Assembly: GCA_023429685.1 (NCBI GenBank)
Contig: JAEZDF010000017.1
Location: 1 to 13,282 of the forward strand
Direction of reading: 5' to 3'
DNA from: Bacillota bacterium
GTDB lineage: Bacteria; Bacillota; Clostridia; Oscillospirales; Ruminococcaceae
DNA length: 13,282 nt
The translations under genes and the position numbers were made by a program. Shown piece by piece: positions 1 to 7,639 of the stretch (position 1 is its first letter; each line of letters opens with the position of its first letter). The notes beneath the pieces are model-generated. The model saw only the letters and a program-made list of their open reading frames with translations. It had not been told where the DNA came from and did no database searches.

Positions 1-139
1 GGGTGATTACCTGAATAATTCGGATAACGCCAATGGAAACAACGACCGGAATTACATAGCCAATCAAAACGGTTTTTGCCTCTGCCCACAACACGGCGAA
101 CTCAAACGAGCCCGAGGCCACTGCTGACAACAACCTCAT
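1..139 (-). CDS. Partial unknown membrane protein, N-terminal end, running off the left edge
   Basis: On the minus strand a frame with no stop runs from at least position 235 to the window edge (78 codons). The start at 139 is preferred because a GGAAGGG ribosome binding site lies 8 bases before that ATG. The ATG at 235 overlaps the -10 box of the promoter at 234-262 and so could not be on that transcript. From 139 the visible peptide begins MRLLSAVASGSFEF and continues into a hydrophobic stretch with VLIGYVIPVVVSIGVI, which would be one membrane segment. I do not recognise the family. Only about 46 residues are visible, so the frame could be chance. In favour are the promoter, the ribosome binding site and the uninterrupted frame. 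Function unknown. Confidence 0.35.
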   Translation of the reverse strand, partial: MRLLSAVASGSFEFAVLWAEAKTVLIGYVIPVVVSIGVIRIIQVIT

Positions 140-233
140 CCATACAACCCTTCCGTATATGCGATATGAACTACGATACAAGTATTGCACCGAAAGAAAA
201 CGGATAATCCGTTTCATGTTCCAGCGCATTGTC

Positions 234-262
234 ATTCTATCGTTTTTACCGCACTTCGTCAA
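234..262 (-). promoter_or_regulatory. Sigma-A type promoter reading left
   Basis: On the minus strand TTGACG (257-262) and TAGAAT (234-239) are separated by exactly 17 bases; each box matches consensus at 5 of 6 positions. The start of transcription would be near 227, leaving a leader of about 90 bases before the ATG at 139. It would drive the partial membrane-protein gene at the left edge. Prediction from sequence only. Confidence 0.5.
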
Positions 263-434
263 TGGTTATCCTGCCAAAAGTAGACACGCTGCACACCAAA
301 ATACTGGTTCTATTGTGCATTTATGACGAGTATGTTGACATAATTCACTAGTTGTTCGACACATAAGGCAAAACCTGTTGCATTATTGCTTGGGGTTACA
401 AGACCAACGTACAACGTTATTACAATGAATTTTA
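263..434. other. AT-richer gap downstream of the ComFB-family gene
   Basis: This gap lies between the stop of the ComFB-family gene and the leftward promoter. I see no gene, no strong terminator hairpin and no RNA gene in it. Transcription of the ComFB/Sel1 operon therefore has no obvious intrinsic stop here and may read into the left-edge gene. Confidence 0.4.
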
Positions 435-812
435 TCAATGTCTGGGGTGATCCTTTACAAACAGAATAGCGGCGGTAATGATAGCGGAAAGACGGGTATC
501 GTTTTGCAGGTCGTACGCGGTAATCTTAGAATACATCTCGCCCTGCTTGGAGGCAACGTACTTCGCCTGCACGTTGTTGAGCGTAATGGCCATGATGTCG
601 TTTTTGCACTTGGTGCATTTGCAGCAATCATCCATATGACCAAGAACCGATTCAATCTTCTGCCACACCACGTCTTCCATGATGTTTTTGACCTGAAGAC
701 CGCTCATATCGGTAACCTTGGTCAGATTGGGGTTAATCTCTATCACATCGGCTCCTTTGGGTGCTGCGGGTTGTTTCGTTTGTGCGCTTTTCTCCTTGGT
801 ATTGTCGCTCAT
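435..812 (-). CDS. ComFB-family protein (late competence ComFB domain)
   Basis: The protein has 125 residues. A low-complexity, charged N-terminal tail (about 1-38) precedes a compact domain with the ComFB pattern: N43-x-x-E46 (VKNIMEDVVW), a cysteine cluster C63, C64, C66, C69 (CCKCTKCKNDIMAITLNN), and KYVASKQGEMYSK at 84-96. Cysteines of this kind bind zinc in Bacillus ComFB. In Bacillus the gene sits in the comF operon but its role there is unclear; in cyanobacteria ComFB-type proteins have been reported as cyclic-di-GMP receptors. Here there is no comFA or comFC. The gene starts 39 bases after the Sel1-repeat gene and has its own AAGGAGG site 9 bases before ATG, so the two are probably co-transcribed. 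Family assignment is confident; a signalling role is inference. Confidence 0.85.
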   Translation of the reverse strand: MSDNTKEKSAQTKQPAAPKGADVIEINPNLTKVTDMSGLQVKNIMEDVVWQKIESVLGHMDDCCKCTKCKNDIMAITLNNVQAKYVASKQGEMYSKITAYDLQNDTRLSAIITAAILFVKDHPRH

Positions 813-851
813 TTAGTCCGTCCTCCTTTTCTGTTTGGGGATGTCAGTCAA

Positions 852-3095
852 TCATTTGTCGTCTTGGGGGCTTTTTAGTGCCTTAACGGCAGGCTGATAG
901 CCCTGGGATGCTGCACTCTCCAGCAGCTTTTTCGCCCATGTCTCTTCTATGGGGAAGCCCTCTCTGTGTGTGAAATGCTCCCATATCTCATAACATGCGG
1001 GTGCATACCCGAACTCGGCAGAAAGCTTCAGCAGACGCAACGCCTCCTGCTCATCCTTTTGAACCGGCTCGCCGCCGCACTCCCCTTCCGCCTTCATCTT
1101 TGAGATGGTGTAGATCGCCTTGGGGTAGCGCAGTTTCTTGGATTGCTCTAAGAAGCGTATGCCCTTTTGCACGTTCTGAGGGAGCCTTTTGCCCTCGATA
1201 TATAGCATACCCAGCTCATACATGCCCGCCGGACTTTGATTTTTGACCGATTCAAATAGGTAATGAAGCGCCTCATCGCTGTCGAGACCAATCTCGTTAT
1301 CGCCGTTGTAAAGCAGCCACATCTGGTACTGGGCAAGATGGTAGCTCTGCGCCGCAAACGACAGCCATTTGTACGAACGCTCTTTGTTGACGTCCGACTT
1401 AAGCGCATAGTACTCACCTGTGTAATACAGTTCATATAGGGCAAACTGCGCGCGGTTCTCGCCGTTCTTCGCCGCCTTTTCGAGCAGTTCTAGACCCTTT
1501 TCGGTATCGACATCGGTGTAGTCGCCAATCAGGTATACACGGGCAAGCTCGTAAACGGCGGGATAATATTGCTGCTCGGCAGACTTGGTCAGCCAGTCAA
1601 TAGCCTCCTGCCGGGTAAGCAGCAGGTCGTTGCCCTCCTGGTACAGCACCCACAGGGTAAGCTGAGCAAGCGGGTTTCCGTCCTTTGCGTAGTTCATCAG
1701 GCAGTCAAGCGCTGTGTCCATATCCTGCTCAACCAGGACGTCGCGATACCGTCCGTCGCGGTGCATGGCAAGCACGCGCATCTGCGCATCGGGGTCTTTG
1801 AGGTCTGCCGCCCTGCGGATGCATTCAAGACCCTTTTCATTGTCCTTCTCCACGCATTCGCCCAGCACGTACAGGTCGCCCAGCGCGTTCAGCGCAGCGG
1901 GAACCATGCCATCCGCCGCCTTTTTCAGCCAGCTTACCGCCGTATGCTCGTCCATCAGCATATCATTGCCGCCGATGTACAGCGACCAGATGCGATAGCA
2001 TGCCTCGGCACACCCGCTGTTTGCCGCGCTGAGCAGACAGTCGGATGCATATTTCTTATCTACGCGCACCTCACGCCCCATGCAGCTGCCAGAAAAATAC
2101 GCCTCAAACAGCGCAAGCTGTGCCTGCGAGCTGCCATGCTTTGCAGCCTCCTCAAGGACAGCAAGGTATTTCTTTACGGTAGACTCGGACACAAACGCAT
2201 CACGGTAATGCTCATACAGCTTTTTTATTGCCTCATCGTGACCGCTCGCCGCTGCGCGTTTGAGCCAGTCCGCCGCTTGCTGTTCATCAAAATACTCTCC
2301 CTGACGCGACAGATACTCATACATGGTATACTGCGCATCGGCGTTGCCTTCTTCCGCCGCCACTTGGTATACCTCAAGGGCTTTCTTTAAGCCAGTGCGC
2401 TCGAGCTGCTCGATATTTTTGGTATCGGCGAGCTCCTTTACTGCGGGCGGATATTCGTTCTGCGCCGCAGTCTTAAGCCAGCTTACCGCCGCAATGGCAT
2501 CGAACATCCCGGTCTTATCGCTTTTATAGATATTGTACAGCTCGTATTGGGCAACCACGTTATGTGCCTGCGCAAGCTCGGTCATCAGCTCCACAAGCGC
2601 CGCCAAGGCATCTTTATCCAGATCTTCTGTGGCGAGGAGCTGCTGCGCAAACGAAAGCTTCTCCTCTTCAGTTCCGGTGGATTTCACGTTCTTAATGTGC
2701 TTTTCGAGTGTATACAGGGTAAATTTCTTGCCGAGGTTGACCATTAAATCATAGTTTTTGCTATCAACCTCCGATTGCTCGTCACGAAGGAAAAGCGAAA
2801 CCGTAGCGGTAACGCGATCCCCCGGCAAAAGGCGCGGGAAGATGGTGTAGGGCACGTTGACGCGCATCCCCCTGCCGGAAAACACCTCACGCTTTAGGGG
2901 GATAACCAAACCAATTTCCCCTTCGTCGTTGGTCAGGGGGGCTTTTGTTTGGGTGTCGGAAAAACTGATATGTATATCACATTTCGTCTTTCTGAGTTCC
3001 TCCGCATCAAGTGAAATGACAAATGCAAAGCTGTCACTGTTGTCGGGTTCAAAGCTTGCGTGCAGTAAACTGCGCATATGTTGTTTTTGTGCCAT
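852..3095 (-). CDS. Large Sel1-like repeat (SLR/TPR-type) protein with a novel N-terminal domain
   Basis: The protein has 747 residues with no signal peptide or membrane segment, so it is probably cytoplasmic. Residues 1 to about 135 form a beta-rich, non-repeat domain that I do not recognise (for example FAFVISLD at 23-30 and RVTATVSLFLRD at 94-105). From about 170 to the end it is built of Sel1-like alpha-hairpin repeats, seen as recurring AQYxLYxLY, WLKKAA and YPPAVYELA. The repeats alternate between two types, giving a super-repeat of very roughly 70-75 residues. Sel1 repeats are protein-binding scaffolds and have no catalytic residues. The start is set by GGAGG 7-8 bases before ATG. A small hairpin lies in its leader at 3120-3134. 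The next gene downstream is the ComFB-family protein, a likely partner. Exact function unknown. Confidence 0.85.
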   Translation of the reverse strand: MAQKQHMRSLLHASFEPDNSDSFAFVISLDAEELRKTKCDIHISFSDTQTKAPLTNDEGEIGLVIPLKREVFSGRGMRVNVPYTIFPRLLPGDRVTATVSLFLRDEQSEVDSKNYDLMVNLGKKFTLYTLEKHIKNVKSTGTEEEKLSFAQQLLATEDLDKDALAALVELMTELAQAHNVVAQYELYNIYKSDKTGMFDAIAAVSWLKTAAQNEYPPAVKELADTKNIEQLERTGLKKALEVYQVAAEEGNADAQYTMYEYLSRQGEYFDEQQAADWLKRAAASGHDEAIKKLYEHYRDAFVSESTVKKYLAVLEEAAKHGSSQAQLALFEAYFSGSCMGREVRVDKKYASDCLLSAANSGCAEACYRIWSLYIGGNDMLMDEHTAVSWLKKAADGMVPAALNALGDLYVLGECVEKDNEKGLECIRRAADLKDPDAQMRVLAMHRDGRYRDVLVEQDMDTALDCLMNYAKDGNPLAQLTLWVLYQEGNDLLLTRQEAIDWLTKSAEQQYYPAVYELARVYLIGDYTDVDTEKGLELLEKAAKNGENRAQFALYELYYTGEYYALKSDVNKERSYKWLSFAAQSYHLAQYQMWLLYNGDNEIGLDSDEALHYLFESVKNQSPAGMYELGMLYIEGKRLPQNVQKGIRFLEQSKKLRYPKAIYTISKMKAEGECGGEPVQKDEQEALRLLKLSAEFGYAPACYEIWEHFTHREGFPIEETWAKKLLESAASQGYQPAVKALKSPQDDK

Positions 3096-3119
3096 GTTTA
3101 TTCCTCCAATTTTGTTATG

Positions 3120-3134
3120 GGTGCTTTATGCACC
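3120..3134 (-). repeat. Short inverted repeat in the leader of the Sel1-repeat gene
   Basis: GGTGC-TTTAT-GCACC forms a 5-bp stem with a 5-base loop, about 25 bases before the start codon and just upstream of the ribosome binding site. It has no T-tract, so it is not a clear terminator. It may be a small leader structure or an operator, or chance. I could not find a convincing promoter in the 100-base gap between this gene and the binding-protein gene, so read-through from upstream is possible. Confidence 0.25.
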
Positions 3135-3195
3135 ACTGCTATCAACAACCAAATGGTTCTTACACTTATTTATTTAAATCCTTACGGAGAATGCT

Positions 3196-4470
3196 TCACG
3201 AAAACGCTGTGGCGAATATCTCGCGCACATCGGCTTTGCCTGACGCGGCGGCAAGGGTCTTTTCCGTCACTGCCCGCCAAACCTCGACTGGCAGGCGTGC
3301 ATCGGCAGGTAGGGTTACCGTGCGAATACTGCTTATTAGCTTGTCCGCGCTCTCGGAAAGGGTAGTACCGCCTTGTGGCGGAGAAATCTTCGCAGCAGGT
3401 AGGTGCTGAGCGCCACAAAGCCTAGCCACCGCAGCTGGGTCGGTCATCGCGTTCACAAACTTGACAGCCGCACCGCGTTTTTCGGTATCCTCCCACGCGC
3501 TGCGGGTGATGTAAAAGCCCGAAGAAAACCCACCAATCAGCTGACCGTCAGGGACGCCGGGAAACGGCAAAACCACAACATCGGAGGCAATGCCCTCATC
3601 CTCCATGCGCGCGGTAAGCCAAGAACCGTCCACCCGCATGGCCGCTTGCCCGCTTAAAAACTGCGCGGTTGCCTCTGCGTCGGTCATCGTGTCCGCCGAT
3701 TTGCCGAATGCGCCCATTTCATACAGCGTTTTTAGGCGCTCCTGCGCGGTAATCCAGCTTTCGGGAACCGCCTGTGCCGACGTGGGGACTGCCGCAAAGT
3801 CGGCAACACCGCCCTGCGCAAGCATCAGGTGGTCGAGAAGATAGTGCGGTGTTTGAGACAGTGAAGCTGCAATGGGCAGTATATCCGCCGCTGCAAAAAC
3901 CTCAACCGCCTTTTGCAATGACTCAAACGAGGTGGGTAGTGGCAGGTCGTACTGCTCAAAGAGCCCTGTGTGAACATACAGCCCTTCGTAAAAGCCCCGG
4001 ACGGGCACCGCGTATGCGGCGTTATTCCCTGCGGCACTGCTTATTGCTACGGGCAGAATGCCCTCGGCGTAGTCGGGGTATGCCTGCCTGATTTCATCAA
4101 GCGGGACAAAAAGACCTTGTCCCATAAACGCTTGGGCGCCCTCGCCGGTATGGTAAAACACCACGTCGGGCGGATTGTCGCTTTCAAGCAGCTGTGTGAG
4201 TGTACCGGCTGCGGCGTCGCTGTAGCCTTGAGAACGGTCTTGGATGGTAATGCCGAGGTTTTGCGCGGCAAACTCGTCGACTAAAGCCTTGTATTCCTTC
4301 TCCTCAAACAGGGTAAAGACACGAAGCTCCACGGGTTGCGTTGCAGGCGGGGATGGCTCATCCCCTGCCACGGTATTTAAGTAGCCGTCTCCCTGCAGCG
4401 CACACGCACAAAGGGAGATGCAAAAACCCGCCGCAGCAAGCGCATATGCCAAGCGTTTTTTCATGCTCAT
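3196..4470 (-). CDS. Extracellular solute-binding lipoprotein (sugar-type ABC transporter family 1)
   Basis: The protein has 424 residues from the chosen ATG at 4470. It begins MSMKKR, followed by a hydrophobic stretch and a lipobox LCAC ending at C23, so it is a lipoprotein anchored outside the membrane. The mature part has the family-1 (maltose/multiple-sugar) pattern: an early ELRVFTLFEEKEYKALVDEF strand-helix, then VVFYHTGEGAQAF, LFVPLDEI, a GQAAMRVDGSW motif and GGFSSGFYITR near the hinge. ATGs at 4482 and 4530 are in frame; 4470 puts the signal peptide right at the N-terminus and has AAAGGAATGG 8-12 bases upstream. Such proteins deliver sugars or related solutes to an ABC permease, but no permease or ATPase gene adjoins it, so it is an orphan in this window. 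Ligand unknown. Confidence 0.85.
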   Translation of the reverse strand: MSMKKRLAYALAAAGFCISLCACALQGDGYLNTVAGDEPSPPATQPVELRVFTLFEEKEYKALVDEFAAQNLGITIQDRSQGYSDAAAGTLTQLLESDNPPDVVFYHTGEGAQAFMGQGLFVPLDEIRQAYPDYAEGILPVAISSAAGNNAAYAVPVRGFYEGLYVHTGLFEQYDLPLPTSFESLQKAVEVFAAADILPIAASLSQTPHYLLDHLMLAQGGVADFAAVPTSAQAVPESWITAQERLKTLYEMGAFGKSADTMTDAEATAQFLSGQAAMRVDGSWLTARMEDEGIASDVVVLPFPGVPDGQLIGGFSSGFYITRSAWEDTEKRGAAVKFVNAMTDPAAVARLCGAQHLPAAKISPPQGGTTLSESADKLISSIRTVTLPADARLPVEVWRAVTEKTLAAASGKADVREIFATAFS

Positions 4471-4647
4471 GTTTGTGACCATTCCTTTGCGGCACCAAGC
4501 GCCAAAAAGGCACAAAACGCCATAAAACATAGCGGAGCGGATTTTCCGCAGTAGGGGGTTATGCTCCGACTGCCGTTATTCTGTAGTTAAAACACATACA
4601 TTTTAACGTACATTCACCGCAGGTAACGTCAATTTCGTACGAATTTA

Positions 4648-4676
4648 ATTATAGCCTTTCCCTGCCATTTTTGCAA
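4648..4676 (-). promoter_or_regulatory. Promoter of the solute-binding protein gene
   Basis: On the minus strand TTGCAA (4671-4676) and a perfect TATAAT (4648-4653) are separated by 17 bases. Transcription would start near 4641, giving a leader of about 170 bases before the ATG at 4470. A 10-bp palindrome, TTCGTACGAA (4634-4643), falls on the predicted start and could be an operator. The leader also holds a short hairpin, GCGGA-AAA-TCCGC. Confidence 0.6.
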
Positions 4677-4834
4677 CCAGCTATCTTATGTCGCATATGT
4701 AAAATATGTCCTACGGGTTATCTGTGTTTTCCACAAAGGAGGGATGGATGATACTCTGTGGGTTGTGCTTTCTGTTTTTTGCCACGGAATACAATGCTGC
4801 CTTTGCTTAGTATGCATCTACTACGAATGACCTA
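4677..4834. other. Gap between the binding-protein promoter and the adhE terminator
   Basis: With the binding-protein leader, the whole stretch from 4471 to 4903 has no recognised gene. This part holds, on the plus strand, an AAAGGAGGG sequence (4735-4743) followed by ATGs at 4744 and 4748, opening tiny frames of 28 and 20 codons. They may be chance. The adhE terminator would also stop plus-strand transcription. No RNA family is recognised. Confidence 0.3.
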
Positions 4835-4877
4835 AAAACGGCGGGAACCGAAGCAAATGCTCGGTTCCCGCCGTTTT
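4835..4877 (-). terminator. Rho-independent terminator of adhE, probably bidirectional
   Basis: Two perfectly complementary 17-base arms (4835-4851 and 4861-4877) enclose a 9-base loop. The arms run AAAACGGCGGGAACCGA and its complement. On the minus strand the stem ends in TTTTT, and on the plus strand it is followed by TTTTGTATTTTT, so it can work both ways. It begins 26 bases after the adhE stop codon. Confidence 0.9.
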
Positions 4878-4903
4878 GTATTTTTATTGAAGAAGAAGTC
4901 CTG

Positions 4904-7513
4904 TTACTTGCCGTAGTACGCCTTGGTGTAGATCGCCTCAATCTCACTAATCAGCGGGTATCTGGGGTTTGCCGTGGTGCACTGATCCTCAAACGCGCGG
5001 TCAGCTAGGATTGCAAGGTTTGCAAAGAAGGTTTTCTCTTCGATGCCGGCATCCTTTAAGCTCTTGGGGATGCCGAGGCTTGCGGCAAGGTCGCGCACCG
5101 CCTTAACAAGGCTGGCGACGCCTTCCTCCGTGGTTGCACATGGCAGCCCGAGGTATCTTGCAATCTCCGCGTACTTTTCGTTTGCCACAAACTTGCCGTA
5201 TTTGGGGAAGGTGGCAAACTTCGTGGGCAGCTGCGCGTTGTACTCGATGATATGGGGCAGCAAAATTGCGTTTGCGCGACCGTGCGCGATGTGGTATTCG
5301 CCGCCCAGCTTGTGCGCCATCGAGTGGTTCAGACCAAGGAACGCGTTGGTGAACGCCATGCCCGCGATGCAGGACGCGTTGTGCATCTTCTCTTTTGCCT
5401 CGGGGTCGCTCGCTCCGTTTGCGTAGGAGCGCGGCAGATATTTAAACACCAGCTCGATCGCCTTCATGGCAAGACCGTCGGTGTAGTCGGATGCAAGCAC
5501 CGAAACGTACGCCTCTATGGCGTGGGTGAGTACGTCCATGCCAGTATCTGCGGTAATGACCTTTGGCACGGTCATAACAAACTGCGGGTCGATTATCGCC
5601 ACGTCGGGCGTCAGCTCATAGTCGGCAAGCGGGTATTTGACATTGCCATTTTGCTTATCGGTAATAACCGAGAACGCCGTCACCTCGCTGCCCGTTCCAG
5701 AAGTGGTGGGTACGGCAACAAACTGTGTCTTCGCGCCCAGACGCGGGTAGGAGAAGGTTCTCTTGCGGATGTCTAAAAACTTCATGCGTAGCCCGTCAAA
5801 CGAGGTTTCGGGGTGCTCGTAGAACAGCCACATGCCCTTTGCGGCATCGATGGCGGAACCGCCGCCCAGCGCAATGATGACATCGGGGTGAAAGTTCTTC
5901 ATCGCATCTACGCCGTTCATAATCGTCTCCACCGACGGATCTGGCTCAACATCCGAGTAGATTTCGCTGTGGCAGTACTCCTGACGCTTTCTAAGGTAGT
6001 ACAAAACCTTATCCACATACCCGAGCTTTACCATAGTCGGGTCGGTTACGATAAACGCGCGGCTGATGTCGGGCATCTTCTCAAGATACTGGATGGAGTC
6101 GTTTTCAAAGTAGATCTTGGGCGGAACCTTGAACCACTGCATGTTCACCCTCCTCTTTGCCAGACGCTTTTTGTTGATCAGATTGACGGAGGATACGTTG
6201 GATGTCGTCGAGTTTCTGCCAAACGATCCGCATCCCAGCGTGAGGGACGGGGTGTTGGTGTTATAGATATCGCCGATGGCGCCCTGCGAGGACGGGGAGT
6301 TTGCGATAACGCGCCCAACCTTCATTGCTTCGCCGTATTCACGCACGACCCCTTCATCACCCGAATGGATGACCGCCGAGTGACCAAGCCCGCCGAGCTT
6401 GAGCATCTTAAGCGCCTTATCAAACCCTTCCTCCTTGTTTTTCACAACAAAGTAGGCAAGCACGGGCGAGAGCTTCTCGCGGGAGAGCGGATACTCGGGA
6501 CCGACATCGGGCAACAGGGCGAGCAGAATCTTGGTGTTATCGGGTACTGTGACACCCGCCTGCTTTGCAATCCATGCAGCCGTTTTGCCCACTACGTCGG
6601 GGTTCAAGGATTGTTTTTGCGGGTTTATGACGTAATCGCTTACCTTTTTGGTCTCTTCTTCGTTTAAGAAATAGCAGGCGTTTTTCTTCATGTAGTCTTC
6701 AAAACGCTGCTTAATCTCCTTGTCGACGATGACCGCCTGCTCGGATGCACAGATCATGCCGTTGTCAAAGGTCTTGGACAGCATCAGGTCGGTGCAGGCA
6801 CGCTCGACATCCGCCGTTTTGTCGATGTAACACGGCACATTGCCGGGACCCACACCCAGTGCGGGCTTACCTGCGCTATACGCCGAGCGAACCATGCCCG
6901 AGCCGCCCGTAGCAAGGATAAGCGATACCCCGGGGTGATTCATCAGCTGTGCGGTTGCCTCTATGGACGGAACCTCAACCCACTGGATGCAGTGTTCAGG
7001 AGCGCCGGCCTTTACCGCGGCATCCCGCACCACACGTGCCGCCTCTGCCGAGCATTTCTGCGCCGAGGGGTGGAAGGCAAAGATAATCGGATTCCTCGTT
7101 TTTGCGCAGATTAACGCCTTAAACAGTGTGGTGGAGGTGGGGTTTGTCACAGGCGTAACACCTGCCACAACGCCAACGGGCTCGGCCACCTCGACGTATC
7201 CTTCCATGTCGTTGTCGTCCACAACGCCGACTGTTTTTTGGTATTTTATTGAATGCCAGATATATTCGGTGGCAAAGATGTTTTTTATAATCTTATCTTC
7301 ATATACGCCTCTGCCTGTCTCTTCTACGGCAAGCTTTGCAAGGTGCATATGTTCTTCCATGCCCGCAAGCGCCATCTCATGAACGGCCTTATCTACCTGT
7401 TCCTGCGTCATGTTCATATAGGATGCGAGTGCTTCCTGTGCGTTTTCTACAAGGCGGTTAATCATTTCGTCAATCTTTACGGTTTCGGGTTTTTCTTTTT
7501 GTACGGCAGCCAT
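4904..7513 (-). CDS. adhE: Bifunctional acetaldehyde-CoA/alcohol dehydrogenase
   Basis: The protein has 869 residues, normal for AdhE. It reduces acetyl-CoA to acetaldehyde and then ethanol using two NADH, regenerating NAD+ in fermentation; the family forms cytoplasmic filaments (spirosomes). The N-terminal aldehyde dehydrogenase half (about 1-440) shows VGVVAGVTPVTNPTSTT at 112-128 and the catalytic cysteine C255 in DNGMICASEQ. After a linker rich in K and R (about 448-458), the iron alcohol dehydrogenase half has the NAD-binding GGGSAIDAAK (550-559), PTTSGTGSEV (602-611) and the metal ligands D660, H664, H730 and H744. All key residues are present. The start is supported by GGGAGG 8 bases before ATG. 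Two Rex-like operators at the promoter suggest repression when NADH/NAD+ is low. It is a single-gene unit ending in a strong terminator. Confidence 0.97.
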   Translation of the reverse strand: MAAVQKEKPETVKIDEMINRLVENAQEALASYMNMTQEQVDKAVHEMALAGMEEHMHLAKLAVEETGRGVYEDKIIKNIFATEYIWHSIKYQKTVGVVDDNDMEGYVEVAEPVGVVAGVTPVTNPTSTTLFKALICAKTRNPIIFAFHPSAQKCSAEAARVVRDAAVKAGAPEHCIQWVEVPSIEATAQLMNHPGVSLILATGGSGMVRSAYSAGKPALGVGPGNVPCYIDKTADVERACTDLMLSKTFDNGMICASEQAVIVDKEIKQRFEDYMKKNACYFLNEEETKKVSDYVINPQKQSLNPDVVGKTAAWIAKQAGVTVPDNTKILLALLPDVGPEYPLSREKLSPVLAYFVVKNKEEGFDKALKMLKLGGLGHSAVIHSGDEGVVREYGEAMKVGRVIANSPSSQGAIGDIYNTNTPSLTLGCGSFGRNSTTSNVSSVNLINKKRLAKRRVNMQWFKVPPKIYFENDSIQYLEKMPDISRAFIVTDPTMVKLGYVDKVLYYLRKRQEYCHSEIYSDVEPDPSVETIMNGVDAMKNFHPDVIIALGGGSAIDAAKGMWLFYEHPETSFDGLRMKFLDIRKRTFSYPRLGAKTQFVAVPTTSGTGSEVTAFSVITDKQNGNVKYPLADYELTPDVAIIDPQFVMTVPKVITADTGMDVLTHAIEAYVSVLASDYTDGLAMKAIELVFKYLPRSYANGASDPEAKEKMHNASCIAGMAFTNAFLGLNHSMAHKLGGEYHIAHGRANAILLPHIIEYNAQLPTKFATFPKYGKFVANEKYAEIARYLGLPCATTEEGVASLVKAVRDLAASLGIPKSLKDAGIEEKTFFANLAILADRAFEDQCTTANPRYPLISEIEAIYTKAYYGK

Positions 7514-7582
7514 AATAAATCCTCCCTTAAAGAATAATCGGTTGTCGTGCTTACAGTGGTGTGATAGAAACTATCTCCTGTT

Positions 7583-7614
7583 ATTATATTATGTTAAAAA
7601 TATATCAATGTCAA
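7583..7614 (-). promoter_or_regulatory. adhE promoter
   Basis: On the minus strand a perfect TTGACA (7609-7614) is followed after 17 bases by TAATAT (7586-7591); an overlapping TATAAT lies at 7583-7588 with a 20-base spacer. The AT-rich -10 region could use either. Transcription would start near 7575, leaving a leader of about 60 bases. Confidence 0.7.
7591..7608. promoter_or_regulatory. Second Rex-like operator, inside the promoter spacer
   Basis: On the minus strand the site reads TTGATAT-ATTT-TTAACAT. Against the clostridial Rex pattern TTGTTAA-N4-TTAACAA, 11 of 14 defined positions match. It fills the space between the -35 and -10 boxes, where a bound repressor would block RNA polymerase. 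It is weaker than the site at 7622-7639. Confidence 0.5.
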
Positions 7615-7621
7615 TAGAATA

Positions 7622-7639
7622 TTGTTAATATTTTAACAG
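7622..7639. promoter_or_regulatory. Rex operator upstream of adhE
   Basis: TTGTTAATATTTTAACAG matches the clostridial Rex pattern TTGTTAA-N4-TTAACAA at 13 of 14 defined positions. Rex is the NADH-sensing repressor of fermentation genes, and adhE is a classic target. The site lies 7 bases upstream of the -35 box, and its centre is 31 bp from that of the second site, about three helical turns. No rex gene is in the window. Confidence 0.75.

Noticed and set aside
1569..2390. Long plus-strand frame of 273 codons opposite the Sel1-repeat gene
   Set aside because: It is a mirror of the repetitive coding sequence on the other strand, rich in His, Arg and Cys, with no ribosome binding site. The minus-strand product has clear Sel1 repeats.
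5813..6667. Plus-strand frame of 284 codons opposite adhE
   Set aside because: It is a shadow of a highly conserved gene; the minus-strand protein carries every AdhE motif.
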